Shown here piece after piece: positions 36,114 to 49,777 of a DNA stretch of 64,000 nucleotides (its first letter is position 1; each line of letters begins with the position of its first letter). The notes beneath the pieces are model-generated. The model was given only the letters and a program-made list of their open reading frames with translations, ran no database searches and was not told where the DNA came from. The position numbers were made by a program, and so were the translations under genes. Source of the DNA: Xiphias gladius (taxonomy: Eukaryota > Chordata > Actinopteri > Istiophoriformes > Xiphiidae); assembly GCF_016859285.1 (NCBI RefSeq), contig NC_053414.1, forward strand, positions 24,519,517-24,583,516. The letters run 5' to 3'.

Positions 36114-39100
36114 GGTGTTTATTCCTCTACCTGAGAGAGGCGGGGAAGACGGAGGGCAAGGCGTGGTGATGAGTGAGTCAGAGGTAAAGAGAAAGAATGC
36201 CAGCAGACTTCCTTGGAACTTGAACACTCTAGCCATGTTACTGCTTGTCCTGCACACATTTTTTAACTGCAGTTTGAAGAAACAAACATCAAGGACTATA
36301 TACACGACAGGGGACTATGGCACTTCCAGCCTATCGTGCCGTTCACACTTTGCATTAATATGTGATCTGTATCTGGATGAGGATAAAATTGTAAATGGGG
36401 TCTCACATACTATAATCACCTAGGGTCACATGAAAGAAGAACTTCAAATTTAGCTTTGTTTAGATTTTATGCCTCATTTTATGCGTGCTGTCAACATTCA
36501 GTGGACTTTACAGTAAGAGTGAGGTGACAATGTTTCTCCCGAAGTTGACTTGTCATGAGGGATTATGTCATTTTGTCCAGACTAATGAGAGCTCCATTGT
36601 GGCACCGCTCAGGGTTAGAATTGTGGTCCAAGTCAGATGGCGCATTGTCACCAGCGAAATATTTATTCATAGTCACAGACAGAGTGATGCATTGTCAGAG
36701 TTCACTGTCACTGTGTCATATGGACGATTTGGAAGAAGCATGTTGGTTCCTGCGTGTTTGTGTGCATTTTAAAGGCCTTCACTTCAGTCCAAAAGTCTAA
36801 CCTCAGTTATTTACAACAACTGCATATAAAACTTTCATCAAAAACCCTGAGAGGACATGTCTTGTCGTTTTAAAACATAACCACAGGTGTCATAAAAAAG
36901 GCATTAGTGGAGTGTTTGGTATTCAAGCAAACTGAATCCAGATATTCATTAGTGACTCATAAAACCTCTCTACCAGATTTATCCAACCCTGCCTCGTTAG
37001 AGCAGAGCAGAGACTGTGGATAAAAACACAATTAAAAACTATAAATTCTCCTGCTTTGGACATCAGAGTTGGCTATAAAACAAAATACAAACAAAAAAAG
37101 CCCCAGCCGATCTGAATATACGTCCATATATCTCACAGTTAAGAGGTGCAGCATAGATGAGATGATATAATGTTGTTGTTTCGATTAATTTTTAGGGTGA
37201 GCAATTGATTAAATATATCTCGAGACCGTGAAAACTTCTCAACCATCTGAGATTTTGCCTTAATGTTTGTACCGTGGTAGCTCTCTCTTTAATAATAATA
37301 ATAATAATAACAATTGTGGGTAATAATGCAAATTAACAAGCAGAACTGTTTTATGAAAATAATGTTTTTTTAAAAAAAAGATTATTGCTTTAATGTGACA
37401 AGGTACAGTGATGTTTCAGATATTTAAGTCACTGGATTAGTCACAAAAAAAAAATTCATCTCTGATTATTTTATCCATAATCAACAGAATAACTATTTTT
37501 TCCAGAAAATAAAATTAAAATAAAATGACATATAGAACAATAGAGGGTTTTAATCAATACTGCCCAATCCTATTCACTGTCTTTTCCTATTTTCTTATGT
37601 CACTGTGTGCAACTTGAAAGAAGGCTGGGCAATGTATAAAAAATAATTTGTGCATACACTACCACAGCATAATTTCAATATCAGTATGTTACAACACTAA
37701 ATAATTTAAAAATCACATTATAAAAAGTGAAACCCTACTGACTCAAAATACTATAATTTTTGCCAAAAGAAATGTTCTCAACTTTTTAGATCTAATGCTT
37801 TATGACCATTTATTATAATCAATTATTTAGAGAAAGAAAATAAACAACATTGGTGAATTATCACCTGTAACTGTGAAATAATGATGTATGCTAAAAGGTG
37901 AGCTTGTCTGGCTCTCGTTTATCTGAACTGGATATCTATGGGATCAGGTAGTAGCTTCTTTCAAAAGCTCTCTCTTAAGTACTACCAAGCTTATTCTTTC
38001 TTAGTATGAGGCTCCTATACCAGTTACGTACAGTACAGTATCCACTTATTCTCACTGCAAAAAACTTAAGCTAAAGACATCCACCACATCACAGGTACAA
38101 GCTGGATGTGTGTGTTTGATGCGAGAGCCCTGTGGAAAGTGTACTGGCTGAATAACAACATACAGTGGGAGCATATTGTAATCATTACACATGCATTGCT
38201 GTGTGTGTATTTTAGACACCAGGGAACCGGACTTTTTGTTGGGGTGGACGTCTTTCTGGTTCGGGGCCTGAGAGACTATGATATCAGCAGCATACATGAA
38301 GTAGAGCGCAGCTCTGAATATCAGCCAACACACTGGCCAAATGACTGAATGGCTTAAAAATGTAATTGTACCACCATGAACCTTAATCCTTCTTTTGAGC
38401 TCATTTTTTTCAGGCCCTCTTACTGAAAAATCTACCGCACACATCTGCTCTTTTCCCTTCTCTCTCAAACATATTCTTCTAATTACCTGAGGCTTCGAAG
38501 GTCGCATTACAATTTCCTTAAACGTCAATTTCCTATTCCATATATTCCTTTAAGTTGATCTCTTTTTGCGCAACTTTAAAATGTGAGTTTGTCAATGCTA
38601 CAGGACATAGAAACAAAGACAAAGGGTTAATGCAATGCTGCATAGCTGGAGTCCCAAGTGATTCTCTATATGAAAGTGAGTGTTTCCTTGCTGTGTCTTA
38701 TTCCTTGCTCTATGTGTTATTTTAATGTGTGTATGTGTTTACGAATATTGAAGCAGTCCTCTGAGACTGTATGGACAGGGCATTATGTTGTGGGAGTGGG
38801 ACAAGCACTCAACATAGCTTGACAGGGGGTCAGAGTCGAGCTGCACGACTACCAAATAAAACATGCTGGAAAAACAGAGCAGGGGATAACAGAATACACA
38901 CTTTTTCAATGTGAGTTTAAGTTGGGTTAAACTTCACTGGAGAACACTGTTGCTTCAAAAAACGAAATAAGAAGTTTGAAACAAATCAGGGCAAAATTGC
39001 ACTAGAGCTGCAGGACGCACAGAAGACTAGCATAATCTAGTCACAATGAAGACAATTCCTAACATCCCATAGGATGTTATTCCGTGCTGAAACAAAGGAT

Positions 39101-40255
39101 GAAACAGAAAACAGACAGCAGTTATCAGCAGATATGAGGTTGAAGCATATGACTAAAAGGAAGGGAGGGGCGTAAAGCAATCCCTCCACCCTGACAGCTC
39201 TCAACAACTGCAAGGCAATCAGTTCCCAGAGTGCTGGGAAAACCCAACAGAGGGATTAGGGAGGCACAAAGCTACAGTACACGACAGCAAAGAGATTTGT
39301 ATTTCAGTACCCTGATATTGTGAGTTAGGCATGACAGTTTGCCCCCGGGGAAGTGGGGGTTCACGGAGAGAGAATGGAGAGAGATAAAGGTGACCTGCAA
39401 TTCTGTGTTTTAGTACAAAGGAAGCAAAAATGCAGAAATTGGGCAGATCATAAAAGAGAAAACACAATAACAAGCAGAGGATCGCAGAGAATAGTAGCAG
39501 GCTACTAACAGGGGAGATGAAGGCAAACAAGAGAAAATGTGCTTGCAATTCAGACAACTCTGCTGTCTCTAACACAGTCAGGCATGCATGCACATACACA
39601 ATTACACTGTTGTTGCACTCCCCAGGCCCATTACACTGCATGTCTCCGCCTTCATTCGGAAAAAAAAGGACACGAAATTATAGGTTTACTGCAGGCTACA
39701 TCATAAAAACTGCAAAGCCCTGTGCCACAACACAGATGTGTTTTAACACAGATGTGTTATAGAACGGGGTACATCTCTCTGTCTCGCTCTCTCTCTCTTT
39801 ATCTATTTGCTGAAGTTTCTGGCCACATAAGAGTCCTACTACAACACACCACCCTGCCGTTGCACAATGCAATAGTTTTTTTTTTTTTTTTTAAAGCTCA
39901 CTCGCCCGAGAGTGTGAATCTGTAATACTTTCGGCAGACTTTTCTGCTGAACAAGCTCATATCCCAGAGCGACACGGGACAAAACGACAGTTTATTCACT
40001 TTAAAAAAAACACTGATATGTCTCGTGTTTTTGTCCATTGGCGACCAGCTTAAACGTTAACTAGTCAATGACGACCAACGGCAGGCTGCGGGCTGCGGGC
40101 TTGTCAACCTGTTTCAAGAGTTTCATTAAGTTGACAAAGGTTTCATCAGAGGTGACGGCAAATCTGTGGTTTTATAAATCAAGAGGAAGCTAAATGAAGC
40201 CAAACAAACAACAGCTGAACACCTGTGTAAAAACTGGTCAAAGTTTAGTACTCAC

Positions 40256-40330
40256 GCGTCCGGTAACTCCACGAACTCCTTGAGTCGTTTCTCTAACTGA
40301 TGTCAGTCAAAGTAGTGTGCACGCTCAGTC
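40256..40330 (-). promoter_or_regulatory. Candidate non-coding first exon of tmc6
   Basis: On the minus strand a GC-rich segment ends in a consensus donor GTGAGTACT at 40255. No ATG-led frame of note is present. Its right border (transcription start) is not visible. Mammalian TMC6 also has non-coding leader exons near a promoter region shared with TMC8. Confidence 0.3.
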
Positions 40331-40886
40331 GCAAAGCAGGGGGAGAAACCATCGTCTCGGAGGGGTGTATAGTTTCTACTTCTTTTTTAAACACACAACA
40401 GCCACACCGAAAGCTAAAGTTTCGGTCACATGCGAAAGTCACAGCTAGAGTATAAATATCTGTCGTACTCTCAAAAAACGAAAGCTATTCACCGGCATTA
40501 TCCTCTACTGACAGCGAGGTAAGGTAAATTTGACCCCCGCGTCGTTGGCACTCGTGGCGCAGTCCTATCGAGGCTTGGCATCCTTCCAGACGTGTGTAAC
40601 TACCTAAACAATGCAGAAACACACACAGACAGTCCGAACATAACCTGCCACCGCCCAGCGGCCAGTGTGCGATACCGTATCTACAAATGTCGAGGTCCAC
40701 ACCGAAAGGGGCGAGAAATGTTCACCACACGTAGGGTAAGATAAGATACATTCTGGCGGAGAAAGGCGGCGAAGCCTCGGAAGTTTGGCAGTTTTGCAAA
40801 GTGACCAGCCCCATCTCAGTGAAGTAAAAGGCCGGAGCTAAATGGCCCTTATGTGTGGACCTTGTGTGGACAGCCCCCCCCAGAAG

Positions 40887-40945
40887 GCCCTTTTCACTCG
40901 AGACACTTTGACGTGCCACAGAAGGAAAAGTACAGGTGTCAATAA
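40887..40945. repeat. MITE fragment (same family as 11711-11954)
   Basis: GGCCCTTTTCACT followed by ACTTTGACGTGCCACAGAAG and GAAAAGTACAGGTGT matches one terminus of the element at 11711-11954. The other end is absent. Confidence 0.5.
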
Positions 40946-42275
40946 CTGCCATTGCTCAGGCTGCTGATACCTCTGCAGTTGTACATACATGTACGTTTGG
41001 TTCTGAATGCAGAGGGTTTTTTTCTTTTTTTTTGGAGTGGAGTATTTTTTTTTTACCTTGAGACTTGGCTCGGATGGAAAGGAACAACAGAAGCAGTCCA
41101 AGAAAAAAAGGTCCTTCTCTTAACCGCATCACTGTTTCGTAAAGTTTCGTTCATTTGAAATTACCTGCAACTGTTCCAAGCCCAAGTAGAATGGAAACTA
41201 ATTATGTCGAAATATGACCGAATGACAACAGCGCTCATGTTTCTTCGTAAATGGTACTGACGGGAAACCTCAGACGTCGTCGTGGTGTAGCGAGTGGGCG
41301 GAACGGGCCTCTCTGCTACCTCATCCCATACATTGCATTCAAACGTCGCAGTCAGACGTTTCCAAATGACGAGGCTCTACCCAGTGCAGATCCTGTCACA
41401 TCTGTCTAGTACCGTCAAGCAAATGGTGGTTTACACGGATTTGGCGAAAAAACCTAGATGATGACTACGTATCTGAGGTTTCGACATATGTTTAAGGGGG
41501 AAATTTACTCATGGCTGTGGCATTTCTTTACATGCTTTAAACTGATACTTGATGATCACTGCAAAGTGTATTCACAATTAAAAGTTACAGTTCGTCATTT
41601 GCAACCAAATGTGTGTTTAGCAATGTAGTTTAGTCGGCTTCATAGACAACGTCATCTGAAAACCACCAAAAGAGGATGGATTGCATCATAAATCTTTAGA
41701 CAGTACTTGGACAGTAGTAAATAATGAAAATGAAACTCTAAATCGTAATATGTCAGGAAAAAAAAAACAAAAAAAAACTGAAAAAATACATTGTCTGTGC
41801 AACTACCATCAACTACCATCATCAGTAATCCAGTCTTAATCCAAACCTCAATCTTAATCATTTAATTGTTCTCACTCCAGTGTGCATGTGTGAGTATTTA
41901 TTGCTATGTTGTGAAATTATATGTGAGATTTTCACCCACCACTGCAGTGTCTGTGTCTCAATCCGGCCATGTGATTTCCTATGAGCTGTCAAATTCTGTC
42001 ACAGTTGAAGTCAGTCTATGTGCGGACAGATGTAACGTCTGCTCCACCTGCCAGAAAGTGAGCCATACCAACGCTAACCACAGATCAGCCGCTCATCAGT
42101 CTTCACTGCAGGGTGATGGTGATGGTGATGTGAGGTGCAAGAAACGGGATATTTTGCGGCAGTAATTTTAGCTTTTTGAGTTGCGCCTTGGCTGGAGATG
42201 TGTGTTGAATCGTATTGTACATGAAGCGCGAAGATTGGGTGTTTCTTCTCAAAGAGGAAGTTCGGGGAGGAAACA

Positions 42276-45200
42276 ATGGAGGAACACAATACTTTCAACT
42301 TTGTGAGACTCTTATCAGGTAACAGAAAATAATACATATGTGCTGTTGGTTTTACAGTTTCACCTCTTTGTCGGTTAAGTAAGGACATCTCACTTGCTCA
42401 ACGTTATCTCAGTACATAGAATATGTGTGAATGTGTGTGGGATTACACCGAGTTATACGCCTACTGAACCCTGTATATGCAGTACCTTTGCACAGAGTTT
42501 ACTGCTAAATGAAAAAAAGAGCCACAATTACTTTGTTGTTTGTGAACAGTGTAAGCTGCTGGTCTATGTCTACCATTGTCACATCCAAAACTACATGCAA
42601 ACCATCTGACATGCTGTAGATATTTATTTACTTTGAGAGGAGACCTGACGATATTCTGCATAACATGCAGCTTCCACACAGAAAGGGCCACAGGCAGGAA
42701 CAACACTTCTGATTTTAATACAGTACATCAACTGTGCTAAATATCCACATGTCAGCCCTGCACAGGTCCAGTTCATGCCAGTATGTCATGGAGGGTTACA
42801 TTTTAGTGTTTTGCTTTTGCTTGGACATCTTTTTTGACACATTAAGGTGTTATCAAAAAGAATACACTTGAATGATCTATGAATTTCGTTACTTTTATCT
42901 GGATGTCGTGCACCCAAGGGGTTGCCGGGCCAACACTGGCATACAAGACACAACTTTTATTACATAGAGGAAAGACAAAGACAAAAACAGAACCGAAAGC
43001 AAGCAGACATATTGTATCCACATGTCTGGTGCATTACATATAAAATAAACAAATCAAACATACAGAAGCTGAAATATGTAGTAGAATAACCGATTAATCC
43101 ATTGACAGAAAATTAATCAAATGTGAAGATTTGCTGCTGTTTTCTGTTTTGTATCACTGTAAACTGAATATGTGTGGGTTTGGACTGTTGGTTGGACAAA
43201 ACAAGACATCTGACACCTTTTCCACTATTTTCTAGCATTTTATAAACAAAATGATTAATCAATCAAGAAGATAATCTGCAGATTAATCATAAAATAATTG
43301 GTAGTTGCGAAGCTAAATACAGTCTGTAACAGAAACTCAGTACCAAACCAGGTATGTGTACATAGACTGTTATCCACATTCATGCATCACAGGCAGGAAG
43401 TCATATGTCATTCTCACCACAGATGAGAGCACTGAGTCCAGTCTATCGCTGGACTCCTGCGAGTACTATCAGACAGAGATATTTGACCAGCTGCCCAGCA
43501 TCCAGGCCTGCCGGCCCGAGCAGAAGAGACAGGGTGTATTGGACGTCTGTGAGGTCCTCCAGGGCGGCCCAGGCGCGGGGGAGAGGCTCAGCAATGGCCA
43601 CCTGTCCAGAGGACCCAGAGACACGGCGTCTATGCAACCACTCAGAAACCTGGCAATGTGTATTCAGGCCAAGCGAGATGCCAGGTGGGAGAGTTACCCT
43701 TTAATAAAAATGAGTGTCTTATCAATTCATTCACATACAGCAGTGATCTGTTTTGTACGTCTGCACCACTTTTTGACCCTTTTGGCTTGTGAACCAGTAA
43801 AATTATTGCCTATTATGACCCCATGTTAAAGGTTGCATATGTCTGCATGGTAGCCAGCTCGGTTATGTGTCCTTCACCTGGAATATAGACAATTATCCAG
43901 TAGTTCACATGCAAAAGGGAAAGAGAAGAAAAAAAAAATATATATATATTTATTTATTTATTATTATTTTTTTTTCCCTATCCACTTAATCAACCCTCAG
44001 ATATGTATATAGAAGACTCTTAGAAAAAAGCTTCTAGTTTCTCTTCCATTTCTAAAAAATGAAACAAAACAAAAACAACAAAAGAAACTCCTTCAAATGC
44101 TGGCGTCGCTCAGTCTGTGTTTACTTCAAGGAATATTTGTTGTTTCAGTTTTCCAAAGGCCGGCCTGTATGCTAAGCGTATTGTGCATCCTGTTATAATA
44201 AGTTAAAGGGATGTTCCCCTGATGAATTACATTTTTATACAGTTGAGGGACTCGTGGGACACATAAAAAAATTAAAAAAAAATCAATGAATGATCAAAAT
44301 ACACAGTAGAGGCTGAAATATCCTGACATTTAATTCATAGTGTGGATCATGCTCCAAAATCACTGGATCCTACAATTCCCATATTGCATCTTAACAGCAT
44401 CTGTCATTACACTCTCCCTGGCTGGGAAACATCCAAGCCTTCATACCTCCACACCTCCAGTTTGTAATTAAGACTTTCTGTCAAAATATTTTCCTAAAAT
44501 CTGTGGAGTGTACCTCTAAACCCTGTATGTTCAAATCTTTGTCTGACATTTAATATTTGTGTGCGTGATGTTTTGTTTTTGCTCGAATATTATCATGTAT
44601 TATATTGTGTTAATGGTATTTTCATGTTTAGGGTAAGGGTTTAAGATGTTAAGATACAAAGGAATCGATGAAGCAATATGTTTATGCTGTTACTTAGAGA
44701 AAGGAGGAAGATGCAAATCAACAATATTGGTTTTTGGGAGCCCTGGAGGCGGAGCCACAGCGTCAACAGGAGGAGGGTGCTGGCGCAGATGGGAGGAGCT
44801 CTATCAAGCCTGTTGCCATGGCAGCACACTCTCCACGCCATTGAAAGTAAGCGAGGCCTGCAGTAAATTACTGTACATGCTACTAACACCTCTTAGTAGC
44901 TAGTGTGCTGTAACTTAGTGACTGGGTAACTTCCCCATGCACTTTGAGTACACTGCACAATTAGTATCCTAATGCTCGCTGTTGTTCTGTTCTAGGCAGG
45001 TTCGGAGTAGGCGTGAAGGCCTATTTTGTTTTCCTCAGATACCTGATTCACTTGAACCTACTGTATTGTGTTCTTATCTGGGGTTTCATTCTGGGGCCTA
45101 CGACATTTTATGGCAGGAGCAACAGCAGTGGTGAGTCAGCTGTAATGACAGATTACAGTAAAATTTACCACAACTGGATAGAGACTCCTAAAAATACACA

Positions 45201-48200
45201 GGTTTTTTTTTTTGTATGTGTTTTACAGAACCTTTGACATTTGGAGGCAAAGACTCAGTTTTAGATTTCTTCCAGGGATCGGTAAGAGTTTGTGTGTGTG
45301 TGTGTGTGTGTGTGTATACCCTGTGTTTTTCTTTATGCGTTTCTTCTAATTTGTATCTCTCTCCTCTCCTCTCTCTCTCTACAGGGCTATCTGGATCGTT
45401 CTCCGGTCTTCTTTGGCTTTTATACACGTGGTTCCCTGAATTTTCCATGCTTGAATACTCCTCTGCTGTACTTCGCTGGAATCCTCACCATCTTCTTCCT
45501 CAGTCTCATCATGGTGGTCCGCAGGTCAGCGGATGGCATAAAAAGTCTCAGCAGTCATTTTCCTTATTTTTATCTTTCATCTTATAAGAAAGCTTCTGTT
45601 TCCGATGTGCGGTTTCATCTGTAAACTTCCCTGACAGAACGACAGTTGGCTACAAGCACTCCTGGATGCTCGGGAAGCGTTACAGTGTGAATGTGAGCTT
45701 TAAGATCTTCTGTGGCTGGGACTTCACCATCCAGGACCCCGCTGCAGCGACTCACAAACACAGCTTCATCAGGAACGATCTCAAGGTGCTTGTAGCGTCT
45801 GCATGCATGATGCTATCCTTCCATAAAGGGTGGTAAATTTACCTCAGCTACTGACCAGATGCAATGTACATTGCTATGTTAACACTGTTACATACAATAC
45901 ATACCCAGGGCATAATATCTGAAACACCTGATAGTGTAATGCAGTACTATTCAACAACAAGTTGAATCAACATCTCTCTAAAACAGTTTCGACACAAACT
46001 GAACACTATAACCTCAATGAAGGTAGGATTTATTGCAGGACTGTTGTATTGGACAGTTGGATTGTTTTTAGTGAGGTGTACCTAATAAACTGGCGACAGA
46101 GTGTAAATCTTTTTAAATACAATCAAACCTGGACGATCATACACAACTTAAAGATAATTATCACTATAATCACACACGTTATTTTACATTACATTAAAAA
46201 CTGCTGCTAAAAAAATGAGAGGGCAGTAGGTTTTAGGGGTCCACAGGCCTCTGCGGATGGTTGATCAAAGAGTTTCCTACCCTGCTTCCAAGTGCTCATA
46301 AAACAGATGTCCACATACACATGGGAATGCCTAAAAAGAGACAAGGTGCTAAATGCCACTTAAAAGTAACGTCCACCACCTTGGAGGAAAACGGCCACCC
46401 AATATTGCTTGAGGCAGATGAGGACACTCAGTATGTCTGGTTTAAATTGTATAAATAAGTGGTTAAAAGTGAGCTTGTGTTTCTAATCTCTTTGTACAGC
46501 TTAAAAAGTGATACATGAATGTACCAAACTCATTGTAAAGACAACTTAATACATTTTTACTCTCATTAAGCATTTTCTTTGAGCTCCTGCTTCTAGTTTA
46601 GACATCTCCCCAATACACGTCTCACTGCTCTTTTAGTCTGAGTTTTATGTTTCTCTGATGCACTTTATGACCTATCAACTTTAGCTAGGATTTTTCTATT
46701 CTCCTAAATGAAACTATCTGGCTTAAGAAAAGGTGTGCAAAGTTCTTGTTTACTGCAGTTCCGATATTTTGATGTGTCTTGAGTCTTTGTGTTGAAAAGG
46801 TTCCTACGGTTGATTTGATATGTACACAGCCAGAATATAACAGTCTTTCCGTATTTCTTTCCGTGTCCCTTTAGCTGTTCCTGGAGGAGCAGAGTTTCTC
46901 CCTGCATGAGGCCCAGAGGACACTTGGACAGCGGGTGCGTCTCTACTTCATTAGGTTCATCCTCAATATGATTGTTCTGTCTCTGCTGGGTGGAGCCTTC
47001 TACCTCATCTCCTCTGCCACAAAAATATCCATGGAAGTGGTAAGGCTTCTGGTTTTGTTGCTATATGTCCTGGATTTGGTGAACAGTTTTTAATATCTGA
47101 CGCCCCTGACTGCGTTTCTTAGAGTGGGTACCACTGGTTGGTCAATCTGTTCCTCCAGTATCTTCCTCCCATCACCATCACCTTTGTCAACCTGTTAATC
47201 CCTCACGTCTTCCGTAAGATTTCGTCTTTTGAAGACTACTCTTTCACCATGCAGGTGAATGCCACGCTTGTGAGGTAAGTAAGGTGCACAGGGATACAAA
47301 CGCATGAAGACCTACTGTACACACATACACACACACCTGCATAGGCTCACTCTGTGGTTTCTTCAGGAGTATCTTCTTGAAGCTGGCCTCACTGGGGATC
47401 TACTTGTATTTCGTTTACACAACACCCGAACATGTCCAAGTGAGTTGAGAGAGAGATAAATGTGTGAAGGTTCTCCAGACTGAGCTGTAATGAGACATTT
47501 TTAAAGTAACGCTATCAGTCTTTGATTCAGACCGTTAGATGTTTGTGGGTGTGTGCGTGCGTGCGAGTTTGTGTGATGTTGTGGGGTTTTTGTTTGATCC
47601 TGTTTTTCGTTTGTGTGTTTTCTTACAGCGTCAGTGCAGTGAAAACCAGTTTGGCAGAGAGATGTACAAGCTGTGTATCTTCAACTTCCTTGCCACTTTC
47701 TGCGACGCATTTCTTTTGAACTACCCCAGGAAGTGCGTTTGCTCAGGATCAGCATTTTCATTCTGTCTCAGTCAGCGTTGTGATTTGAATGGAAAGATCA
47801 ATGTGTGCCATCTCTTTCTTGAGCAGATTCCACAGCAGTCGGGAAAGATTCTGAGTTATTCTACGTTCTCAGGATTCATGAGCTTTATATCTTTCCTCTG
47901 TTTGGCAGGTTGGTGCAGGAGAAGTACCCTACATCCTTGCTGGCCCGGTTGTTGGGAAAACAGCGTTTCCTGATCCCTTTCAATGTGTTGGATCTGGTGT
48001 ACAGTCAGACAGTGTCCTGGGTGGGAATCTACTACTGCCCCCTGCTGCCCTTTATAGGAACTGTCACACTGGTGGCCACTTTCTACATCAAAAAGGTTTT
48101 CTGGAACAGGACAGTTATAGACCAACTGTTACATATGAGCAACTCTATCTCTCACTCTTTGTGTCTCTTAATGTTTCAGTCCAGTTCAACAGTCTGTACT

Positions 48201-49777
48201 TGCATAAGAACAATGACCTAATCTGATCTAAAAATAAACTTAAATTACCACAATACACAGACAGAAATTATAATAGAAGTACCAAAGCAACATTATTACA
48301 ATAATAAAAATATCAACAACAACAAAAAAAAAACTCAACCTCAAATATAGTAAGCAAAGAATAATATAGAGGTAAATAAATCAAGATAATGACATTGACT
48401 GGATTTGATCATTTGTTTAATGAAACAATGATTTTTGCATACGCGAATGAACGAACGAAATATTTTTAAAAGAATAGTTTTAGAACATTTGGGAAAACAG
48501 ACCTATTAGTTTTCATACCGAGTTATTTCTCTGTTTGCCCCGGTCTATGGACTGCTGCTCTGCTGTGACCATCAATTTTGTTTGAACATTCTCCAGTAAC
48601 ATCCATTTCTCTCTCTTTCCAACACTGTCTTCAGTTCACGGTCCTGCGGTGCTGTGTTGCAGAGCACCGACTCTTTCGAGCCTCCAGCTCTTCAGTTTTA
48701 TTCCACTTCATGTTGCTGCTCGGTCTCCTCATGGCTGCAACCACAGTGGGCGCCAATGTCTACCAGCAAAAAGTCACGCCGGGCAATATGTATATGTACT
48801 CGCTCTACTGTAACTCCGTTATTTCGCAGTTTGACACTCCAAACCTGTTGTTCATTTTCAATACACCCTGTTTGTTTCTTAAGTTATTTTTGCACATTTC
48901 TCCAATTCGTTCTACCTGTTTCCTTTCCAGGTCCTCGTGTGGTCCATTTGGAAATGGAGAAACGGTATTTAATGTGACAGAAATGTGTGTGGACAGTCTA
49001 CCCGGCCTGGCACGGAGCACTCTCCACTACCTGGCCTCTGAGGCCTTCGCCCTGCCGCTCATACTAGCTGAAATGTAAGTATGCAAAGAGAGAAAGCAAA
49101 CACCAGCTATATATTATCAGTGAGATGACTTTCTTCCAGTTTGAAGGAAAATACAGTGAGTATACCCTACTTTAAGACTGTTTCAACCATGGGGTGAGGG
49201 AACTACAGTATAAGCACCCTGTGTACACTTACATACATGTAACGATCATCATTGAATACGAGTTGTTTTTTTTAAAAATAGATGTGCAGTACTCTAAACT
49301 GGCATGCTGGTCTCTGAATGTGACGTGAAATGCATTCTGTTTCCTCAGCATAATCTTAACGTCATATGTGTCACGGGGACGAGCCAATCAGAAGGCCATT
49401 GAGAGACTGAAAGACATGCTGGTTGTGGTAAGTCGCTCGTCACCAAACAACGTACATACCTAGAAATTAGTCAGAGGGAAGATAAAGAAATATTTGAGTT
49501 AAACGCAGTTGGTTGCAAGTGAATTTGCAAGTGGGGTCTATCAGTGTGTTATGTGTTTCTACTGTGTGTGCATGCATGTTGTGTGTGTATAAATCATCAT
49601 GTGTCTCCCCCACAGAGTAGTTCAGATAAGCGTTTCCTGGTGAAACAGCATACCACGTTGCTCAGACGCCAGAAGCACAGCTGCAGAGTGCGGTCTGCAG
49701 CCGCTGGAGAGGACGCTCACCTCGGTCACTGGAAAGACGCCCCCACCACACATATAAACTTAAAGACTTCCACGTAG
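42276..49777 (+). CDS. tmc8: TMC8 (EVER2), transmembrane channel-like protein
   Basis: Sixteen coding exons: 42276-42318, 43393-43684, 44698-44846, 44996-45130, 45229-45281, 45385-45524, 45638-45785, 46875-47039, 47123-47274, 47367-47439, 47629-47732, 47909-48095, 48635-48789, 48931-49074, 49349-49427 and 49616-49777. They read 726 aa in phase, the length I recall for human TMC8. TMC8 identity rests on EYYQTEIFDQLPS, GREMYKLCIFNFLAT, NVLDLVYSQTVSWVGIYYCP, CGPFGNGE and the gene order. The TMC signature is at 453-465 but reads CSENQFGREMYKL, without the usual Trp. In mammals TMC8 partners TMC6 and CIB1. The exon 13 donor is ambiguous (48789 or 48795, both in phase). The first exon gives 14 codons plus one base after an ATG at 42276; an out-of-frame ATG at 42221 precedes it. 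Confidence 0.93.
43088..43310. mobile_element. Degraded MITE (CGATTAATC type)
   Basis: The segment runs from AACCGATTAATCCATTGACA through GAAAATTAATC, GTGAAGATTTGCTGCT and TGGACTGTTGGTTGGACAAA to GATTAATCATAAAATAATTG. These are features of a very common teleost element with AT-rich inverted ends around GATTAATC. It lies in tmc8 intron 1. Confidence 0.65.
44203..44486. repeat. Dispersed repeat, family copy 2
   Basis: This copy starts TTAAAGGGATGTTCC and contains GCTCCAAAATCACTGGATCC followed by TACAATTCCC, matching the copy at 13481-13748. It lies in tmc8 intron 2. Confidence 0.6.
45290..45316. repeat. (GT)n microsatellite
   Basis: A pure GT run starting nine bases after the end of tmc8 exon 5 (45281), within a 103-bp intron. 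Confidence 0.9.
45995..46105. repeat. Possible DNA-transposon remnant
   Basis: GTATTGGACAGTTGGATTGT and GTGAGGTGTACCTAATAAAC followed by TGGCGACA resemble one terminus of a widespread fish DNA element. No matching left end could be delimited. It lies in tmc8 intron 7. Confidence 0.3.

Larger units (their letters stand above)
36006..42275. other. Head-to-head region between tmc6 and tmc8
   Basis: No protein-coding gene was recognised in these 6.3 kb. The region should hold the 5' leaders and promoters of both genes. A minus-strand stretch ending at 40256 with a strong donor (GACGC|GTGAGTACT) in GC-rich sequence could be a non-coding tmc6 first exon. The 40060-41310 interval is the most GC/CpG-rich part. 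An (AAT)n run lies near 37290-37310. The open frames at 38052-38528 and 39219-39641 (minus) have no recognisable similarity. Confidence 0.5.

Noticed and set aside
38052-38528. 158-codon minus-strand open frame
   Set aside because: It has no recognisable domain, no splice partners, and intron-like base composition; long open frames of this size occur by chance in 64 kb.
39219-39641. 140-codon minus-strand open frame with hydrophobic stretches
   Set aside because: No similarity to a known family and no supporting context; the hydrophobic run comes from an AT/CT-biased stretch.
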